Source: Acidicapsa dinghuensis (GTDB taxonomy: Bacteria; Acidobacteriota; Terriglobia; Terriglobales; Acidobacteriaceae). From it: a stretch of 64,000 nt of DNA. The notes beneath the pieces were generated by a model, which ran no database searches, was not told where the DNA came from, and worked only from the letters and a program-made list of their open reading frames with translations. The stretch covers positions 170,003 through 234,002 of the forward strand of contig NZ_JAGSYH010000009.1 in the NCBI RefSeq assembly GCF_025685685.1, written 5' to 3'. Of the stretch, positions 51,567 to 61,077 are shown in pieces. Position numbers and translations under genes: made by a program. Numbering within the stretch: position 1 is the first letter of the stretch; every line of letters starts with the position of its first letter.

Positions 51567-52409
51567 GTGAAGGTCGGAGTCTATTTATACGGCTTGGCAA
51601 CAATGGCATTCGGTATCTTGGATCTGATCTGGGGTCAATTCGACAGCTCCCATCAACCGATACAATCCCTCGGCGGCCACATCCCTGGCCTGCTGTTCCT
51701 TGTGTACCTCACCGGTGCCTGGATGATTGCGGCTGGCTTGGCAATCGTATGGCGTCGAACCGCACGGATAGGCACCGCGGCATCAGCCATCATCTATTTG
51801 ATTTTCATCGTATTCTGGCTGCCTCGCTTCTACGCTGCGGTTCACACCCTTGGTTGGCGGCTTGATATCCTGGCTGGCCTGCTGTTCGTGATCGGTCAGG
51901 AGTTGTTCTTGATCGCACCGGCAGTAATCATTTACTTCTCGATTGCACCAAACGAATTCGTATCGCAATACAAAGCAGCGATCGCCGCTCGGTGGATGCT
52001 TGGGCTGCCTCCAATCTTCTTCGGTCTGGACCATCTCATCGGCATTCGCATCTTCGCAGGCATAGTGCCCCACTGGCTGCCATTTGCAACTGCGTGGACC
52101 GTCGTAACAGGCATCGCGTTTATCCTTGCGGGCGGCGCAATTTGCCTGAAAGTATTCGATGTCCTCGCCGCCAGGCTTCTTGCCTTGATGCTCCTTCTCT
52201 TTGAGTTTCTTGTTGAGATACCTCCGGTATTTGTGCGATCGCACAGCGAGCAGGCATGGGGAGCCGCTGTTTACAACCTGGCAGCCATCGGGGCATTATG
52301 GATTTTCGCTGCATTCGTCGTAAGCCTCCAAACAGATTCGCAAAAGACAAACCACGCCGAGCATCGCGCCAATGCACGTTTGACAGAGAGCCTCGCATCC
52401 GGATCTTAG
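51567..52409 (+). CDS. polytopic membrane protein, divergent from MocR regulator
   Basis: 280 residues from a GTG at 51567 with a perfect AAGGAGG eight bases upstream; an in-frame ATG at 51507 lacks one. About eight hydrophobic segments, for example LYGLATMAFGILDLIW, HIPGLLFLVYLTGAWMIAAG, and WILACVSF-like stretches later (YNLAAIGALWIFAAFVVSL). Loose similarity in layout to DoxX-like proteins, which I cannot confirm. It is the probable target of the MocR regulator beside it. Function is unknown. Confidence 0.75.
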   Translation: MKVGVYLYGLATMAFGILDLIWGQFDSSHQPIQSLGGHIPGLLFLVYLTGAWMIAAGLAIVWRRTARIGTAASAIIYLIFIVFWLPRFYAAVHTLGWRLDILAGLLFVIGQELFLIAPAVIIYFSIAPNEFVSQYKAAIAARWMLGLPPIFFGLDHLIGIRIFAGIVPHWLPFATAWTVVTGIAFILAGGAICLKVFDVLAARLLALMLLLFEFLVEIPPVFVRSHSEQAWGAAVYNLAAIGALWIFAAFVVSLQTDSQKTNHAEHRANARLTESLASGS

Positions 52410-52447
52410 AGTCAATTTCATATCAAATCCAAGAATCGAATCCAGAA

Positions 52448-52584
52448 CATGTCCCTTGAAACGCCCATGTCAGATGATTGCGACCAATGCCCCGAAGCTT
52501 TGTAAGCCCGGTCGCAGAGGTGGCTGGAGAATTTCATTGCGAATGCAGTATCTACCAGCAGTCGGTCAAGTCAACATAAGCCGA
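52448..52584 (-). repeat. dispersed intergenic repeat, copy A
   Basis: Read on the minus strand this stretch runs CGGCTTATGTTGACTTGACC to GGTCGCAATCATCTGAC and matches copies B-E at 56.4, 58.9, 61.1 and 61.8 kb. It lies downstream of the membrane-protein gene and of the convergent HEAT-like gene. It has no evident coding capacity. Confidence 0.75.
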
Positions 52585-52595
52585 CTTTTCAGGCG

Positions 52596-52934
52596 CTATT
52601 GAAACTTCATGTGAAAGCGAATGTCGTCTAGCGCGTCCTGGGCGCTGGATTTGACTAGCGGATCATCTCGCAACTCGGACAACCTCTGGAGTACAACTTC
52701 AAGATCGAGTTGACGGTGAATCCTTGCAAGGTGTCCGAAGCATGTAGCCGAATTCCATCGCACTGTTGCAGACGGATGGTGACTGAAAGCTAGACACTTT
52801 TCCTGCACCCATCTCCAATCTGGATCGTAGAAAGCGGCGCTGAGTAGCGCATTGCTGATATCTGTTTCGTCCTCGCTTCGGAGAAGAGTTTCCAGTTCCT
52901 CCCGATTGCGCTCAATGACCGCTTGGTACTTCAA
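52596..52934 (-). CDS. small HEAT-repeat-like protein
   Basis: 112 residues made of helical pairs: ISNALLSAAFYDPDWRWVQEKCLAF, TVRWNSATCFGHLARIHRQLD and VVLQRLSELRDDPLVKSSAQDALDDI. This is the pattern of HEAT-like repeats. Such short stand-alone proteins are common among immunity proteins of polymorphic toxin systems, but no toxin gene is next to it here, so this stays a guess. ATG start at 52934. Repeat copy A lies directly downstream. Confidence 0.72.
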   Translation of the reverse strand: MKYQAVIERNREELETLLRSEDETDISNALLSAAFYDPDWRWVQEKCLAFSHHPSATVRWNSATCFGHLARIHRQLDLEVVLQRLSELRDDPLVKSSAQDALDDIRFHMKFQ

Positions 52935-53081
52935 GTGTCTCTCCTCACATCAACAGTACGCGCTGTTCCTGATAAACGCCGTTATCGCAAGTTGCGACGG
53001 ATTTGGGTTTACGCGAAATCGTCGTTCCCAAGAGACTAAAGCGCCAATCCTATTCAGCCACGAATTGCCTCTACGCCACTA

Positions 53082-55739
53082 TCACTCCGCACGCAGGGTT
53101 TGTATCGGATCCATTTGCGACCCACGTCGCGCGGGTATCCAAACTGCAATCAGAGCCACGCTGCTCAAGAGAATCGGCACGGTAATCAATACGGCCGGGT
53201 CCCAACTCTTCACTCCGAACAGAAAGCTTGCTATCAGATGGGTCAGAGTCATCGCCACACCCACTCCAATGACTGCTCCGGCAAGCGCCAAACGCATTCC
53301 TTGCCAGATCACCATATTTCGGATTTTTTGGCGATCGGCTCCGAGCGCCATTCTGACACCGATCTCCTGCGCTCGCTGCTGAACAGAGTAGGCCATGAGC
53401 CCGTAAATGCCGATGGCTGCCAGAAGCAATGCCGACGCTCCAAAGATGGAGAGCAATTGCATATCGAAATTCTGCCGTGCGATCGAGAGGGATACGATGT
53501 CCCGCATGGTGCGAGTCCCCGACGTTGGAATACCTCCACTAGCCTCTAACAATTGCTCTTTGACGCTTGCGGTGAGCTGCTGCGGCTCGACGCTCGTGCG
53601 CAGCGCCCAGTGGATGGGCTCCATCCGATCGCTGATGTCAGTTATGCCATCCGGAACCTGCGCCTGCGGAACGATCGCCATCGGCTGAACGGTAGCGTCT
53701 AGTCCATCGGACAAAATATCTCCCACGATGCCGACGACCTGGCGCGGCCGATCGGCGAACATCGGCGGCATCCCTTTTCCCAATATGATTTGCTGGCCCA
53801 GCGGATTCTGCCTGGGCCAAAACATTTTGCTCATCGTCTGGTTAATGATCACTACCGAGGGCGCCGTTCCGCTGTCGTTCTGGTTGAATTCTCTTCCGCG
53901 AAGAAGCGGAATTTGGAAAACCGAAAAGTATCCGGGCGAAACAGCGAGCCACTCGGCAGAGCCTGTGTTCGGCGCGCTTCCTGCCGGCCGCCCCAGGACA
54001 TCCACCGGAATTCGATGCACCGCTTGCAAGGGTAGAGAAACGGTGGAAGCGGAGTTCAATACCCCGGGGAGTGCGTTCATTCGCTGGCGGGCATCGCTCA
54101 CCAGCTGAGCCACGGGAGCAGTCTGATGAAAGCGTGGCCCGGTCAGCGCCATCTGCATTGTGAGGACGTTGTGCGAACTGAACCCCGGATTGACGGACTG
54201 GAGTGCGACAAACGTTCGGATAAACAATGCCGCGCATATTGAGAGCACAACCGCCAGCGCTGCCTCACCGATCACCAGCAGCGACCTGGCTCGTTGCTGA
54301 TGAAAACCGGTTCCCGCAGTCCGGCCGCTCTCTTTCAATGCAGTGCCTAGATCCAAGTTAGATGCGCCGCGCGCGGGAGCCAGACCGAAGGCCAGACCTG
54401 TGAGCACAGACAAAGACAAGGTAAAGGCGAGCACACGCCAATCCAGCCCGACAGCTGAGCCATTGACGCCCAAGCGAGGAATATCTCCCGAACTAACGGC
54501 CAGGAGAAGACGCACGGCCAATTCGCCTAGTCCTAGTCCGAGCAAACCGCCGATCAGCGAAAGAAGCACGCTCTCCGTCAGCAATTGACGGACGATCCTC
54601 CCTTGCGACGCTCCCAGGGAGGCGCGAATGGCGAACTCGCGCTTGCGGCCTGAGGCGCGAATCAATTGCAAATTGGCCAGGTTGGCACATGCAATCAAAA
54701 GAACGAAACCGACCGCTCCAAGCAAAAGCAGCAGAGAGGAACGTGAGTTGCTTACGATGGCGTCTTGCAGTGGGCGCACCACAAAGTACATCCGCGGGTT
54801 TACGGCTGGGTATCTGCGGCGAAAGTTGACCGCCGCGAGCTTCAACTGAGCGTTAGCCTGACTGAGCGTCACACCCGGCTTCAGTCTGCCCACGACTCTG
54901 AAAAACGGCGTAACGTCTGTGCTGTTGGGATCTGCCTGCAATGGCAGCCAAAGGTCGGCCCCAAGTTCTGTCTGAAATTGCTGGCTGACTACGCCGATCA
55001 CTGTGTAAGGGTCGCCGCCCAACGAAATGCTTTTGCCCAGAATGCTTGGATCCGAAGCGAAGTGATTCTTCCACAGGCTGTAACTCAAGACAGCCGTGCG
55101 GCCGCCGTTTAGATTTTCCTCTGCGGAAGTAAAAGTGCGCCCGAGGGTTGTTTGCGCGCCGAATAAATGAAAATAGTTCTCCGTAACGTGAAGCCCATGG
55201 ACGACCTCGGGGTGATCGCCCGTAAGGTTCAAACCAATGCTATCCGTGTCGGAGGCAGAGAGATCCTGAAACAGGTTGCTCTGCTCCTGCCAAAAGTGGA
55301 ATTCAGGAATCGAGACAGCCGCGAACTCTCTCTGCCCATCGGTCTCAAAGAAGAGAGCGAGGCGGTCCGGCTCTGGATAGGTGAGCGGTTTGAGAAGAAC
55401 AGTGTTGACCACGGAGAAGATAGCAGTGGTCGCGCCAATCCCCAATGCGAGCGTGGCCAACGCGGTTAGAGTGAAGGCAGGCGATGCCATGAATTGTTGC
55501 AATGCAAGCCTCAGATCCGCCCACACGCTTTCCAGTTTTGGCCATTGCCACACTTCACGGCTGCGCTCTTCGATTCGCGTCACGTTGCCAAATTCAAGCC
55601 GCGCGGCTCGCGAAGCCTCTTCCCGCGACATACCCTTCTCCATCAAGACTTCGATCTTTTCTTCCAGGTGCTCTCGAATCGACTGAGAGACTTCGGCGTA
55701 AAGTCGATCGCGACGGAAGATTCGCTTGAGCCAGACCAT
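53082..55739 (-). CDS. ADOP-type permease (PadR-linked)
   Basis: 885 residues with a prefix domain differing from the 11.6-19.6 kb copies (WLKRIFRRDRLYAEVSQSI, then KGMSREEASRAARLEFGN). First helix LTALATLALGIGATTAIFS; first FtsX block with AVGFVLLIACANLANLQLIR and REFAIRASLGA; second block GIYGLMAYSVQQRAQEIGVRMALGA; tail PARRGSQMDPIQTLRAE. The start lies 11 bases after the PadR gene, so both are one transcript on the minus strand. No ATPase gene is present. Substrate unknown. Confidence 0.92.
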   Translation of the reverse strand: MVWLKRIFRRDRLYAEVSQSIREHLEEKIEVLMEKGMSREEASRAARLEFGNVTRIEERSREVWQWPKLESVWADLRLALQQFMASPAFTLTALATLALGIGATTAIFSVVNTVLLKPLTYPEPDRLALFFETDGQREFAAVSIPEFHFWQEQSNLFQDLSASDTDSIGLNLTGDHPEVVHGLHVTENYFHLFGAQTTLGRTFTSAEENLNGGRTAVLSYSLWKNHFASDPSILGKSISLGGDPYTVIGVVSQQFQTELGADLWLPLQADPNSTDVTPFFRVVGRLKPGVTLSQANAQLKLAAVNFRRRYPAVNPRMYFVVRPLQDAIVSNSRSSLLLLLGAVGFVLLIACANLANLQLIRASGRKREFAIRASLGASQGRIVRQLLTESVLLSLIGGLLGLGLGELAVRLLLAVSSGDIPRLGVNGSAVGLDWRVLAFTLSLSVLTGLAFGLAPARGASNLDLGTALKESGRTAGTGFHQQRARSLLVIGEAALAVVLSICAALFIRTFVALQSVNPGFSSHNVLTMQMALTGPRFHQTAPVAQLVSDARQRMNALPGVLNSASTVSLPLQAVHRIPVDVLGRPAGSAPNTGSAEWLAVSPGYFSVFQIPLLRGREFNQNDSGTAPSVVIINQTMSKMFWPRQNPLGQQIILGKGMPPMFADRPRQVVGIVGDILSDGLDATVQPMAIVPQAQVPDGITDISDRMEPIHWALRTSVEPQQLTASVKEQLLEASGGIPTSGTRTMRDIVSLSIARQNFDMQLLSIFGASALLLAAIGIYGLMAYSVQQRAQEIGVRMALGADRQKIRNMVIWQGMRLALAGAVIGVGVAMTLTHLIASFLFGVKSWDPAVLITVPILLSSVALIAVWIPARRGSQMDPIQTLRAE

Positions 55740-55750
55740 GAGGACATCTC

Positions 55751-56095
55751 CTAGGTTTTGCTGATCGCCAGCACTCGGTTGATCCCGGCAAACATCCTCT
55801 CAAAGCTGGAGAGCTCCTGTTCGAGGTGCTTTCTGCCCAGCGCCGTCAGCTTGAAGATTCGCACTGGCCGATTTCTGGCAGAAATGCCCATTGCGGATTC
55901 CAGCCAACCCGCCTTCAACATTCTCTGCAAAGCAGGATAGAGAGAGCCTTCTTCGATTTGCAGCAAATCGTCGGAAAGGTTCTTGATGTGTTGGGCAATG
56001 GCATATCCATGCATCGGCTTGGCCCGGAGCGTCTGCAAGATCATCATTTCCAGAGCCCCTGGAAACAGGTCGCGGTGTTGCGAGTCTCTCGTCAT
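55751..56095 (-). CDS. PadR-family transcriptional regulator (ADOP-linked)
   Basis: 114 residues: FPGALEMMILQTLRAKPMHGYAIAQHI, then LLQIEEGSLYPALQRMLKAGWLES and the wing SARNRPVRIFKLTALGRKHLEQEL. Same small PadR class as at 11.2 kb. ATG at 56095. Upstream on the minus strand TTGACA (56134-56129) lies in an inverted repeat GTTGA/TCAAC (56104-56108 and 56131-56135), so PadR probably represses itself and the permease gene that follows 11 bases later. The promoter boxes do not resemble those of the first PadR gene. Confidence 0.9.
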   Translation of the reverse strand: MTRDSQHRDLFPGALEMMILQTLRAKPMHGYAIAQHIKNLSDDLLQIEEGSLYPALQRMLKAGWLESAMGISARNRPVRIFKLTALGRKHLEQELSSFERMFAGINRVLAISKT

Positions 56096-56648
56096 GCAGG
56101 AACGTTGATACTATATCGAAAAGACTATTGTCAACATAGCCTTGATCAGCTGAACTGCTGATCCGGAAGAAGATCGTATCGAGCTTTGGCAGCTCGTCGC
56201 GGCTGAGTGACGCAAAGGCCACACATCGGTCCCCAGCAATCTCGTATTTACAGATAAGCCGCGGTGCAAATGGCGGAATCACCGGCTTCACGAAAGGTGA
56301 GCTTTGACAATTGACTTGCTACGAAGTTCTCGGCGAGTGGTAAATCGCCGAGTCACTCACCGAGCCGGATAGATTCTCAAGGGCAGCTTATGTTGACCTG
56401 ACCGCGCCGGTAGATACTGCATTTGCAAGGAATGCTGGCAGCGATCTCTGCGGCTACGCGTACCAAACGACCGGCCGGTGATCGCAATAATCAACCTAAG
56501 TGCGTCTATCGGTACCAACCAACGGAAGGAAAGAAGCCATCCTGTTCACAAACTATTTCAAGAACAGATAAGATGTCCGGCCGTACAGAGATCGCCGCTG
56601 TGCAGACCAACCGAATATCAGTCGCGGATTCCTGCCTAACGTGACGGC
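56096..56648. other. gene-free region with PadR promoter and repeat copy B
   Basis: 553 bases. The left end carries the PadR promoter and the dyad at 56104-56135. Copy B of the dispersed repeat fills 56343-56511. A minus-strand frame at 56120-56291 (CKYEIAGDRCVAFASLSRDE and onward) looks slightly protein-like but joins no known gene; it may be a fragment. A 56560-56600 stretch contains TGTCCGGCCGTACA without clear meaning. Confidence 0.45.
56343..56511 (+). repeat. dispersed intergenic repeat, copy B (long form)
   Basis: The core (56383-56511) runs CAGCTTATGTTGACCTGACC to ATCGCAATAATCAACCTAAG and on to GCGTCTATCGG. Forty further bases on the left (TCGCCGAGTCACTCACCGAG onward) are shared only with copy E. 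It is placed before the cupin/SDR operon's 3' end and after the PadR promoter. Confidence 0.75.
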
Positions 56649-57044
56649 TTATTTCCTGTACTGTTGGTCGCTGACTTTTTCCATCCAATCGACTACCTTG
56701 CCATCAAGTTTTTCCTGAATGGCGATGTGACTCATCGCCGTTTTAGCGCTGGCGCCGTGCCAGTGCTTTTCACCTGGGGAAAACCAGACTACGTCACCGG
56801 GGCGGATTTCCTGCACGGCTTCCCCTTCCTTCTGCACCCACCCAAGGCCGGACGTAACAATGAGAGTCTGTCCCAGGGGGTGCGTGTGCCAGGCTGTGCG
56901 TGCGCCCGGCTCAAAGGTAACGCTGGCACCACTGACACGGGCCGGTTCGATTCGATCAAATAAAGGATCGATCCTGACGGTTCCGGTGAACCAGTCTTCC
57001 GGACCCTTTATTGACGGCTGCGAGCCGCTGCTTCGAATTTCCAT
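56649..57044 (-). CDS. cupin-domain protein
   Basis: 131 residues from the ATG at 57044, chosen because AAGGAGG lies immediately upstream. Single cupin barrel: SVTFEPGARTAWHTHPLGQTLIV (motif 1, His ligands) and EEIRPGDVVWFSPGEKHWHGAS-like motif 2 with GEKHWHG. Length and pattern resemble (R)-mandelonitrile lyase-like and carboxymuconolactone-linked cupins. The SDR gene lies 11 bases upstream on the same strand, so the two form an operon facing away from the LysR gene. Confidence 0.88.
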   Translation of the reverse strand: MEIRSSGSQPSIKGPEDWFTGTVRIDPLFDRIEPARVSGASVTFEPGARTAWHTHPLGQTLIVTSGLGWVQKEGEAVQEIRPGDVVWFSPGEKHWHGASAKTAMSHIAIQEKLDGKVVDWMEKVSDQQYRK

Positions 57045-57055
57045 AGGCCTCCTTT

Positions 57056-57814
57056 TTAGTGCGCGACGAAACCACCGTCTACTGGAAGTGCTACACCCAG
57101 GACAAAGGAAGAAGCTGAACTGCACAGCCACAGCACGGCAGCCGCAATTTCTTCCGGCTTGCCCATGCGGCCTATAGGCTGCTGTTTCAGGAATTCCTGC
57201 ATCGCCGACGGATCGATCCCGTCGCCCATTGGCGTCTCAATGCAGCCCGGACAGATGGCGTTTACACGGATGCCTTGGGCTGCAACATCTAACGCCGCGC
57301 TTTTGGTGAGGCCAATTACGCCGTGTTTAGTCGCGTGGTAGGCTGCACGACCGGGCAGACCAACCAGACCGCCTAGAGATGAGCAATTCACGATCGCGCC
57401 GCTGCCCTGCTTTTTCATCTGGATAAGCTCGTGCTTCATGAACGTCCAGACACCGCGAAGGTTTACAGCGTTTACTTCGTCGTATCCTTCCCCTGTTTCT
57501 TCCACCAAGGGACACATCGGACCCAGAATGCCAGCATTGTTGTAGGCCATGTCAAGGCTGCCGTATTCGGTCACGGCTTGTTCGACTGCTGTTTTTGCCA
57601 GCTGCTCGCCGGATACGTCGCCAGCGAGCATGAGTGCCTTGCCGCCTGCGCCGGTGATTTCGTCGACGAGGCTGTTGAGTTTTTCCTGGTCGCGATCGAC
57701 CAACATTACTGCCGTGCCGGATTCTGCAAACGCTTTCGCTGCCGCACGCCCCAGGCCGGAAGCTGCTCCAGTGACAATTGCAACCTGCCCTGAAAAGTCA
57801 TATTTGGGGTTCAT
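57056..57814 (-). CDS. short-chain dehydrogenase/reductase
   Basis: 252 residues. Classical SDR: cofactor site TGAASGLGRAAA, NNAG (YNNAGILG), catalytic Ser in NCSSLGGLVG, and YHATK with catalytic Tyr and Lys. Asp in VMLVDRDQE at the end of strand 2 suggests NAD. The closest subgroup by pattern is glucose 1-dehydrogenase/3-oxoacyl reductase-like. Followed by a cupin gene in the same operon and divergent from a LysR regulator, which probably controls it. Substrate unknown. Confidence 0.92.
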   Translation of the reverse strand: MNPKYDFSGQVAIVTGAASGLGRAAAKAFAESGTAVMLVDRDQEKLNSLVDEITGAGGKALMLAGDVSGEQLAKTAVEQAVTEYGSLDMAYNNAGILGPMCPLVEETGEGYDEVNAVNLRGVWTFMKHELIQMKKQGSGAIVNCSSLGGLVGLPGRAAYHATKHGVIGLTKSAALDVAAQGIRVNAICPGCIETPMGDGIDPSAMQEFLKQQPIGRMGKPEEIAAAVLWLCSSASSFVLGVALPVDGGFVAH

Positions 57815-57943
57815 TGTTCTCCTGCCAATCTCGGATCTTCCACTTTCACGCCGATGATGATTACCGGCACTACAGAAGATAGATGTTTTGTCTCATGTAT
57901 GGAAGCTTGCTATATAGATAGGCTTCATGAGTATTATGCATAA

Positions 57944-58831
57944 ATGATTCGAGATAAACTTCCCGAGTTGGCTGCGTTTGCAACTGTTGCCCAAGAGCGC
58001 AGTTTCACACGCGCTGCCCTGAGGCTTGGGATGTCACAATCTGCATTGAGCCACTCGATGCGTGGGCTTGAAAAGCGACTTGGAGTGCAACTCCTGGCCC
58101 GGACGACACGTAGTGTTTCGCCCACGGCGGCCGGCGCTGCACTGTTGCAGGAGCTCGCGCCCGCCCTGGAACGTATCGAGCGATCAGTGGCGGAGACACG
58201 CAAGCAACGCGAGAAACCGGCTGGAAGAATTCGCGTTATCGTTCCGAGACTGGTTGCTCAAATGGTGATCTTGCCGAAACTAGCCTCTTTTGCACGCACC
58301 TACCCGGAGATCGTGTTGGAAGTGACGACCTCGAACGATCCCGTTGATCTGGTGGCCGCTGAATATGATGCTGGCATTCAGCTCGGCGAGTTCATCCAGC
58401 GGGACATGATCGCGGTTCGAGTCACAAAAGAGATGCGCCTTGCGATTGTCGGGTCTGCCGACTACTTCGAGTCCAATCCCATACCGCGTCACCCGCAAGA
58501 TTTGAAAGATCACTCATGCATCGGATTTCGATTCAGTAATGGGCTTTACCGGTGGGAGTTCGAAAAGGGCCGCAAGTTGGTCACGGTCAGCCCGCAAGGC
58601 CACGCATCATTCGATGATCCTGAGTTGGTAATCCAGGCTGTTGAAGCTGGCTTGGGAATTGGCTCATCCATGGAGGAACCTTTAGCCCATAAGATTTCCA
58701 GTGGTCACCTGGTGCAGGTCTTGAAGGATTGGTGTCCTGTGTTTCCGGGATATTTCCTCTACTATCCGAGTCGTCGCAATCAACCGACAGCTTTATCTGC
58801 ACTGATCAACACGCTTCGGTATACCGACTGA
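57944..58831 (+). CDS. LysR-family transcriptional regulator
   Basis: 295 residues. N-terminal winged helix LPELAAFATVAQERSFTRAALRLGMSQSALSHSMRGLEKRLG followed by the linker helix and a periplasmic-binding-like effector domain (PAGRIRVIVPRLVAQMVILPKL). The C terminus resembles AaeR/PecT-type subgroups. Divergent from the SDR-cupin operon with 129 bases between; the shared region contains CTATATAG and CATGTATGGAAGC/GGCTTCATGAG elements that could form its operator. ATG at 57944. Confidence 0.93.
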   Translation: MIRDKLPELAAFATVAQERSFTRAALRLGMSQSALSHSMRGLEKRLGVQLLARTTRSVSPTAAGAALLQELAPALERIERSVAETRKQREKPAGRIRVIVPRLVAQMVILPKLASFARTYPEIVLEVTTSNDPVDLVAAEYDAGIQLGEFIQRDMIAVRVTKEMRLAIVGSADYFESNPIPRHPQDLKDHSCIGFRFSNGLYRWEFEKGRKLVTVSPQGHASFDDPELVIQAVEAGLGIGSSMEEPLAHKISSGHLVQVLKDWCPVFPGYFLYYPSRRNQPTALSALINTLRYTD

Positions 58832-58878
58832 CCTTTCTCATCGCTACGCAACATAATGATTGCGTAAATAACGAAAAG

Positions 58879-59005
58879 CCAGCTTATGTCGATTTGACAA
58901 TCTGCCGGTAGATACTGCATTCGCAATGAGATCCGCAGCCACCTCTACTACCTGGCATACAAAACTACGGGCAGCGGTCGCAATCATCTGCCACGCGCGT
59001 TTATG
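58879..59005 (+). repeat. dispersed intergenic repeat, copy C
   Basis: Runs CCAGCTTATGTCGATTTGAC to GGTCGCAATCATCTGCC and GCGTTTATGAG. It stands just downstream of the LysR gene and of the convergent sigma gene. Confidence 0.75.
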
Positions 59006-59038
59006 AGCACTGGTGTTTGAGCTTCTCTCAAACCTTGT

Positions 59039-59919
59039 TTACCTTGGGGCTGAGATCGCAGCAAGCTTGCTGGGCCTCATGATCCACATGATTTGATTAA
59101 TGCCTTCGGCGGAAGCATCAATCGTCCCCAGCGCTCCGGGGATGCCATCGCGCGAGATAAGAACGGCTGCCTGTCCATTGACTTCAACCCATGAAACCGT
59201 CACACCCATCCAGAAATGCCAAGCAAAAGAAGCATAGAATTTTGCAACATGCTGGCGACCAGACACTGGAGCACGAGCCGCTGTTCGAACGACGCCTCCA
59301 CCATCCGAGTAAGAGACAACATCTTCAGTGAATAAGGACTCCAGCGCGGCTACGTCTCCTTTTTGGGCTGCACTGACAAAGGCCTCGAGAAGACGCCGCT
59401 GCTCTTGTGGACTGACTGATCCGCGCCGCCCTTCAGAGATGTGCTTGCGAGCGCGGGAGACGAGTTGACGGCTATTTTCCTCTTCAATTTGTAAAACATC
59501 CGCGATTTCGCGATGCGAGTAATCGAAAGCTTCGCGCAAAATATAGGCAGCGCGCTCTGTCGGAGACAGTTTCTCGAGCAGCAGCAGGATAGCGAGCCCC
59601 AATGCTTCCTGGCGCTCCGCACCTAGCGCCGGATTGCTGCTGGTGTCGACGGGTTCGGGAAGCCAAGGGCCAGCATAGGTTTCTCGACGTGATTTTGCGC
59701 TTTGGGCGAAATTGATACACATTCGCGTGGTGGTGGTGGCCAAAAACGCCGTCGCGTTCTCAACAACACTTCGATCGGTAGCCTGCCACCGCAACCATAC
59801 ATCTTGAATTATGTCCTCGGCTTCCGCGGCGCTTCCGAGCATTCGGTAAGCGATGCCAAAGAGGCGCGGCCGCGCCCCGAAGAAGGCGCCGAGATCATCG
59901 TTTTGCGCGATCCCTTTCA
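59039..59919 (-). CDS. ECF41-type sigma factor (SigJ-like) with SnoaL-like C-terminal domain
   Basis: About 293 residues from a GTG at 59919; a longer in-frame start at 60031 adds a Pro/Ala-rich leader of 37 residues. Region 2 is LFGIAYRMLGSAAEAEDIIQDVWLRW; the linker is GPWLPEP; region 4 is LLEKLSPTERAAYILREAFDYSHREIADV. The C-terminal SnoaL-like part has DGGG but K is replaced by V (SDGGGVVRT), and the NPDKL motif is changed to RPSKL. It is divergent from an NmrA/epimerase-like gene, a known ECF41 partner type, which is preceded by a near match to the ECF41 promoter. Confidence 0.88.
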
Positions 59920-60074
59920 CGGCAAAATTGTACTGCTTGCGTGTTGCTGTGCCAGGCGCGGACACGCCCAGGAATGCCAGCGACACAAACACGGGGATTG
60001 AAGGCAACGAACCACAAGATTGCCTGTGCATGATTGGAGAGCGCCATAATTTTTGAAGGAGAATTGACAGCCGT

Positions 60075-60101
60075 TGTCACGAACGCACGGGCTATTCGGT
60101 C
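60075..60101 (+). promoter_or_regulatory. ECF41-like promoter before NmrA-type gene
   Basis: TGTCACG at 60075-60081 and GGTC at 60098-60101, exactly 16 bases apart, differ by one base each from the ECF41 motif (TGTCACA, 16 bases, CGTC). The gene starts 50 bases downstream. The divergent neighbour is the second ECF41-type sigma factor. Confidence 0.7.
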
Positions 60102-60150
60102 TTAGTGGGTAAAGCCGGTTTAGAAACCTACCGGCAGAGAGAGGGCAATC

Positions 60151-60927
60151 ATGAAAATCGTAATAGTTGGTGGTTCTGGACTCATTGGATCCAAGCTCGT
60201 CGAAAAGCTCGGACAGCATGGTCACGAAGTTGTGCCTGCATCGCCTAAGACCGGCGTCAACAGCATTACTGGCGAGGGGGTCGCAGATGCGCTCAAAGGC
60301 GCTTCGGCTGTCGTCGATGTAACGAATTCCCCTTCATGGGAGGACGCAGCAGTAATGAACTTTTTCGAGACATCGACGCGTAATCTCCTCAACTTTGAAG
60401 CGGCCGCAGGCGTAGGGCACCACATCGCTCTATCGGTCGTGGGAACTGAGCGTCTCATCGAAAGCGGATTCTTTCGCGCAAAACTGGCTCAGGAAAACCT
60501 AATCAAGGCTTCTTCGATTCCTTATACGATCGTCCGCGCGACACAGTTCTTCGAGTTCTTAAAGCAGATTGCAGATTACTCCACAGTGGGCAACGAGGTG
60601 CATCTGCCCTCTGCGCTTTTTCAGCCTATGGCAGCTGACGATGTAGCTACCGCACTGGCCAAAATCTCAACGAGTTCACCGATCCATAACACTGTTGAAG
60701 TCGGAGGCCCGGAGCAGTTTGGTTTGGATGAGCTCGTACGACGGTATATGCAGGCGCGCGAGGATCCACGTGAAGTAATCTCCGATCAGAATGCTCGCTA
60801 CTACGGGATCGCAGTAAGCGAGAGAGCACTGCTTCCCGATGACCCGCAACTGGGTGAGACGCATTTCGAGGACTGGCTCAATCTGTCAGAAAAACAATCG
60901 TCAAAGCCGTCTCTGCAGCCGGTATAA
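60151..60927 (+). CDS. NmrA/epimerase-like NAD(P)-binding protein (ECF41 partner)
   Basis: 258 residues. N-terminal nucleotide-binding fold KIVIVGGSGLIGSKLVEKLG; later ASSIPYTIVRATQFFEF and the C-terminal substrate part. The catalytic Tyr-x-x-x-Lys of classical SDRs is not evident, as in NmrA-like and atypical SDR proteins. Redox sensing or reduction of small carbonyls are both possible. GAGAGAGGGCAAT upstream of the ATG gives a weak ribosome binding site. It is the likely target of the divergent sigma factor. Confidence 0.88.
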   Translation: MKIVIVGGSGLIGSKLVEKLGQHGHEVVPASPKTGVNSITGEGVADALKGASAVVDVTNSPSWEDAAVMNFFETSTRNLLNFEAAAGVGHHIALSVVGTERLIESGFFRAKLAQENLIKASSIPYTIVRATQFFEFLKQIADYSTVGNEVHLPSALFQPMAADDVATALAKISTSSPIHNTVEVGGPEQFGLDELVRRYMQAREDPREVISDQNARYYGIAVSERALLPDDPQLGETHFEDWLNLSEKQSSKPSLQPV

Positions 60928-61077
60928 GAAGGCGTGGTCATTTGTCGAACGAGCCACAGGAGCACGAATCGGCTCGATCTCGCTCCCTGCATGACTGAGA
61001 GTCGTGCAGGGAGAAAATCTACTCGTCAATTCGCCTAGTGAGGCGAGATTCATTGATTGAACGAGAATGACGATTCG

